This document shows positions 59,301 to 64,000 of a DNA stretch of 64,000 nt, in pieces. This DNA comes from Stomorhina lunata. Lineage: Eukaryota > Arthropoda > Insecta > Diptera > Rhiniidae. Position 1 is the first letter of the stretch. Each line of letters begins with the position of its first letter. The position numbers and the translations under genes were made by a program. Under the pieces are notes generated by a model that saw only the letters and a program-made list of their open reading frames with translations, did no database searches and was not told the DNA's origin. The stretch spans positions 80,536,363 to 80,600,362 of the forward strand of contig OW121743.1 in assembly GCA_933228675.1 (NCBI GenBank), given 5' to 3'.

Positions 59301-62300
59301 TATATCTCCGATATCGGGCTGATTCTTGACATATCCAATATAGTCATAGCTGCTACTAGTCCTGGGCTACTTCCTGTCTTTCGCTACCCCGATTCATGTC
59401 TTCTCTAAATATTGATGGGATCGACTTGAAAATTACCAAGTTTTTCATATAATATATATGAAAAATGAAAATTTTTAAAAATCTATATCTCCGATATCGG
59501 GCTGATTCTTGACATATCCAATATAGTCATAGCTTCTACTAGTCCTGGGCTACTTCCTGTCTTTCGCTACCCCGATTCATGTCTTCTCTAAATATTGATT
59601 GGATCGACTTGAAAATTCCCAATTTTTCCATATAGTATAAATGAAAAATGAAAATTTTAAAAAATCTATATCTCCGATATCGGGCTGATTCTTGACATAT
59701 CCAATATAGTCATAGCTTCTACTAGTCCTGGGCTACTTCCTGTCTTTCGCTACCCCGATTCATGTCTTCTCTAAATATTGATTGGATCGACTTGAAAATT
59801 ACCAATTTTTTCATATAATATATATGAAAAATGAAAATTTTTAAAAATCTATATCTCCGATATCGGGCTGATTCTTGACATATCCAATATAGTCATAGCT
59901 GCTACTAGTCCTGGGCTACTTCCTGTCTTTCGCTACCCCGATTCATGTCTTCTCTAAATATTGATTGGATCGACTTGAAAATTCCCAATTTTTTCATATA
60001 ATATATATGAAAAATGAAAATTTTTAAAAATCTATATCTCCGATATCGGGCTGATTCTTGACATATCCAATATAGTCATAGCTTCTACTAGTCCTGGGCT
60101 ACTTCCTGTCTTTCGCTACCCCGATTCATGTCTTCTCTAAATATTGATTGGATCGACTTGAACATTCCCAATTTTTCCATATAGTATATATGAAAAATGA
60201 AAATTTTTAAAAATCTATATCTCCGATATCGGGCTGATTCTTGACATATCCAATATAGTCATAGCTTCTGCTAGTCCTGGGCTACTTCCTGTCTTTCGCT
60301 ACCCCGATTCATGTCTTCTCTAAATATTGATTGGATCGACTTGAAAATTACCAATTTTTTCATATAATATATATGAAAAATGAAAATTTTTAAAAATCTA
60401 TATCTCCGATATCGGGCTGATTCTTGACATATCCAATATAGTCATAGCTGCTACTAGTCCTGGGCTACTTCCTGTCTTTCGCTACCCCGATTCATGTCTT
60501 CTCTAAATATTGATTGGATCGACTTGAAAATTCCCAATTTTTTCATATAATATATATGAAAAATGAAAATTTTTAAAAATCTATATCTCCGATATCGGGC
60601 TGATTCTTGACATATCCAATATAGTCATAGCTTCTACTAGTCCTGGGCTACTTCCTGTCTTTCGCTACCCCGATTCATGTCTTCTCTAAATATTGATTGG
60701 ATCGACTTGAAAATTCCCAATTTTATCATATAATATATACGAAAAATGAATATTTTTAAAAATCTATATCTCCGATATCGGGCTGATTCTTGACATATCC
60801 AATATAGTCATAGCTTCTACTAGTCCTGGGCTACTTCCTGTCTTTCGCTACCCCGATTCATGTCTTCTCTAAATATTGATGGGATCGACTTGAAAATTAC
60901 CAAGTTTTTCATATAATATATATGAAAAATGAAAATTTTTAAAAATCTATATCTCCGATATCGGGCTGATTCTTGACATATCCAATATAGTCATAGCTTC
61001 TACTAGTCCTGGGCTACTTCCTGTCTTTCGCTACCCCGATTCATGTCTTCTCTAAATATTGATTGGATCGACTTGAAAATTCCCAATTTTTTCATATAAT
61101 ATATACGAAAAATGAATATTTTTAAAAATCTATATCTCCGATATCGGGCTGATTCTTGACATATCCAATATAGTCATAGCTTCTACTAGTCCTGGGCTAC
61201 TTCCTGTCTTTCGCTACCCCGATTCATGTCTTCTCTAAATATTGATGGGATCGACTTGAAAATTACCAATTTTTTCATATAATATATATGAAAAATTAAA
61301 ATTTTTAAAAATCTATATCTCCGATATCGGGCTGATTCTTGACATATCCAATATAGTCATAGCTTCTACTAGTCCTGGGCTACTTCCTGTCTTTCGCTAC
61401 CCCGATTCATGTCTTCTCTAAATATTGATGGGATCGACTTGAAAATTACCAATTTTTTCATATAATATATATGAAAAATGAAAATTTTTAAAAATCTATA
61501 TCTCGAATATCGGGCTGATTCTTGACATATCCAATATAGTCATAGCTTCTACTAGTCCTGGGCTACTTCCTGTCTTTCGCTACCCCGATTCATGTCTTCT
61601 CTAAATATTGATTGGATCGACTTGAAAATTACCAATTTTTTCATATAATATATATGAAAAATGAAAATTTTTAAAAATCTATATCTCCGATATCGGGCTG
61701 ATTCTTGACATATCCAATATAGTCATAGCTTCTACTAGTCCTGGGCTACTTCCTGTCTTTCGCTACCCCGATTCATGTCTTCTCTAAATATTGATTAGAT
61801 CGACTTGAAAATTCCCAATTTTTTCATATAATATATACGAAAAATGAATATTTTTAAAAATCTATATCTCCGATATCGGGCTGATTCTTGACATATCCAA
61901 TATAGTCATAGCTTCTACTAGTCCTGGGCTACTTCCTGTCTTTCGCTACCCCGATTCATGTCTTCTCTAAATATTGATGGGATCGACTTGAAAATTACCA
62001 ATTTTTTCATATAATATATATGAAAAATGAAAATTTTTAAAAATCTATATCTCCGATATCGGGCTGATTCTTGACATATCCAATATAGTCATAGCTTCTA
62101 CTAGTCCTGGGCTACTTCCTGTCTGTCGCTACCCCGATTCATGTCTTCTCTAAATATTGATTGGATCGACTTGAAAATTCCCAATTTTTCCATATAGTAT
62201 AAATGAAAAATGAAAATTTTAAAAAATCTATATCTCCGATATCGGGCTGATTCTTGACATATCCAATATAGTCATAGCTTCTACTAGTCCTGGGCTACTT

Positions 62301-64000
62301 CCTGTCTTTCGCTACCCCGATTCATGTCTTCTCTAAATATTGATTGGATCGACTTGAAAATTACCAATTTTTTCATATAATATATATGAAAAATGAAAAT
62401 TTTTAAAAATCTATATCTCCGATATCGGGCTGATTCTTGACATATCCAATATAGTCATAGCTGCTACTAGTCCTGGGCTACTTCCTGTCTTTCGCTACCC
62501 CGATTCATGTCTTCTCTAAATATTGATGGGATCGACTTGAAAATTACCAAGTTTTTCATATAATATATATGAAAAATGAAAATTTTTAAAAATCTATATC
62601 TCCGATATCGGGCTGATTCTTGACATATCCAATATAGTCATAGCTTCTACTAGTCCTGGGCTACTTCCTGTCTTTCGCTACCCCGATTCATGTCTTCTCT
62701 AAATATTGATTGGATCGACTTGAAAATTCCCAATTTTTCATATAATATATATGAAAAATGAAAATTTTTAAAAATCTATATCTCCGATATCGGGCTGATT
62801 CTTGACATATCCAATATAGTCATAGCTTCTACTAGTCCTGGGCTACTTCCTGTCTTTCGCTACCCCGATTCATGTCTTCTCTAAATATTGATGGGATCGA
62901 CTTGAAAATTACCAATTTTTTCATATAATATATATGAAAAATGAAAATTTTTAAAAATCTATATCTCCGATATCGGGCTGATTCTTGACATATCCAATAT
63001 AGTCATAGCTTCTACTAGTCCTGGGCTACTTCCTGTCTTTCGCTACCCCGATTCATGTCTTCTCTAAATATTGATGGGATCGACTTGAAAATTACCAATT
63101 TTTTCATATAATATATATGAAAAATGAAAATTTTTAAAAATCTATATCTCCGATATCAGGCTGATTCTTGACATATCCAATATAGTCATAGCTTCTACTA
63201 GTCCTGGGCTACTTCCTGTCTTTCGCTACCCCGATTCATGTCTTCTCTAAATATTGATTGGATCGACTTGAAAATTCCCAATTTTTTCATATAATATATA
63301 TGAAAAAGGAAAATTTTTAAAAATCTATATCTCCGATATCGGGCTGATTCTTGACATATCCAGTATAGTCATAGCTTCTACTAGTCCTGGGCTACTTCCT
63401 GTCTTTCGCTACCCCGATTCATGTCTTCTCTAAATATTGATTGGATCGACTTGAAAATTCCCAATTTTTTCATATAATATATATGAAAAATGAAAATTTT
63501 TAAAAATCTATATCTCCGATATCGGGCTGATTCTTGACATATCCAATATAGTCATAGCTTCTACTAGTCCTGGGCTACTTCCTGTCTTTCGCTACCCCGA
63601 TTCATGTCTTCTCTAAATATTGATTGGATCGACTTGAAAATTCCCAATTTTTCCATATAGTATAAATGAAAAATGAAAATTTTAAAAAATCTATATCTCC
63701 GATATCGGGCTGATTCTTGACATATCCAATATAGTCATAGCTTCTACTAGTCCTGGGCTACTTCCTGTCTTTCGCTACCCCGATTCATGTCTTCTCTAAA
63801 TATTGATTGGATCGACTTGAAAATTACCAATTTTTTATATAATATATATGAAAAATGAAAATTTTTAAAAATCTATATCTCCGATATCGGGCTGATTCTT
63901 GACATATCCAATATAGTCATAGCTGCTACTAGTCCTGGGCTACTTCCTGTCTTTCGCTACCCCGATTCATGTCTTCTCTAAATATTGATGGGATCGACTT
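56318..64000 (-). repeat. Right arm satellite, at least 42 units of 183 bp
   Basis: Reverse complement of the left-arm unit. From the anchor CTAAATATTGAT at 56387 to the last at 63978 there are 41 full periods plus one 90-bp partial unit (58401-58490, with a TATATATATATA junction). The innermost 70 bp are a decayed unit (CTAGTCCTAGGCTAATTC, AAATATTCATG). Arm-specific variants include GCTGCTACTAG and ACGAAAAATGAATATTTTT. The array runs off the window end. Confidence 0.97.

Larger units (their letters stand above)
44755..64000 (-). mobile_element. Giant FB-like foldback transposon (right end outside the window)
   Basis: Two arms of a 183-bp satellite in opposite orientation (45004-50646 and 56318 to the window end) enclose a 5.7-kb centre with one intact transposase gene on the minus strand. 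The left border is set by comparison with the uninterrupted 19.2-kb element: similarity ends after TAATATTTAA, and new sequence AGGGTGTGAAGATAAATTCG begins at 44755. Known: Drosophila FB elements have long inverted arms of tandem repeats and some carry the NOF gene, placed in the Mutator-like superfamily. Here the repeat unit is far longer (183 bp) and the protein carries an Ulp1 protease. The element is at least 19.2 kb. Target duplication and right end cannot be seen. Confidence 0.8.

Overview
This window looks like a very AT-rich, repeat-dense stretch of an insect nuclear genome. I infer a higher fly, perhaps a calyptrate such as a blow fly. The inference rests on the transposon types (Drosophila-FB-like foldback, DINE-1/Helitron-like, Transib-like and piggyBac-like non-autonomous elements, solo LTRs) and on a gene with a spliceosomal intron. 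I recognise no host protein-coding gene. Nearly every short open frame lies in a repeat or is chance AT-rich sequence.

Layout: 0.4-2.4 kb holds a Transib-like element with 412-bp terminal inverted repeats (TIRs). From 2.5 to 14.1 kb there are 28-bp minisatellites in both orientations, a 12-bp satellite and a DINE-like element. 15.6-16.2 kb and 17.8-18.9 kb are two solo LTRs with 4-bp target duplications. 19.2-20.5 kb is a TIR element (termini CCCAG) carrying tRNA-like promoter boxes. 20.9-22.2 kb is a piggyBac-like element in TTAA. 23-26.4 kb is a Helitron-like region split by an 812-bp element. 27.4-31 kb holds two opposed 28-bp arrays. 32.6-34 kb has two DINE-like copies head to tail. 34.8-35.6 kb is a hAT-like foldback MITE. 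38.2-41.3 kb is another 28-bp-period array enclosing sequence with a hammerhead ribozyme motif. 43.7-44.75 kb is a second, interrupted copy of the CCCAG element.

The main discovery is at 44,755 to beyond 64,000: a giant foldback transposon. Two arms of a ~183-bp satellite, about 31 units on the left and at least 42 on the right, lie in opposite orientation around a 5.7-kb centre. The centre carries one intact two-exon gene on the minus strand, predicted to encode about 1,175 residues. The protein shows a DD-E transposase core with a CxxH motif (Mutator/FB-NOF/Phantom style), a C-terminal Ulp1-type cysteine protease with its H-D-Q-C residues, and a PHD-like zinc finger whose usual histidine is aspartate. 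The element appears to have inserted into the second CCCAG element, and comparison with the first copy places its left end at about 44,755. The right end lies outside the window.

How the parts work together (inference): the transposase would act on the satellite arms or their outer ends, and the protease and zinc finger may process or target it. The other elements are non-autonomous and would rely on proteins encoded elsewhere.
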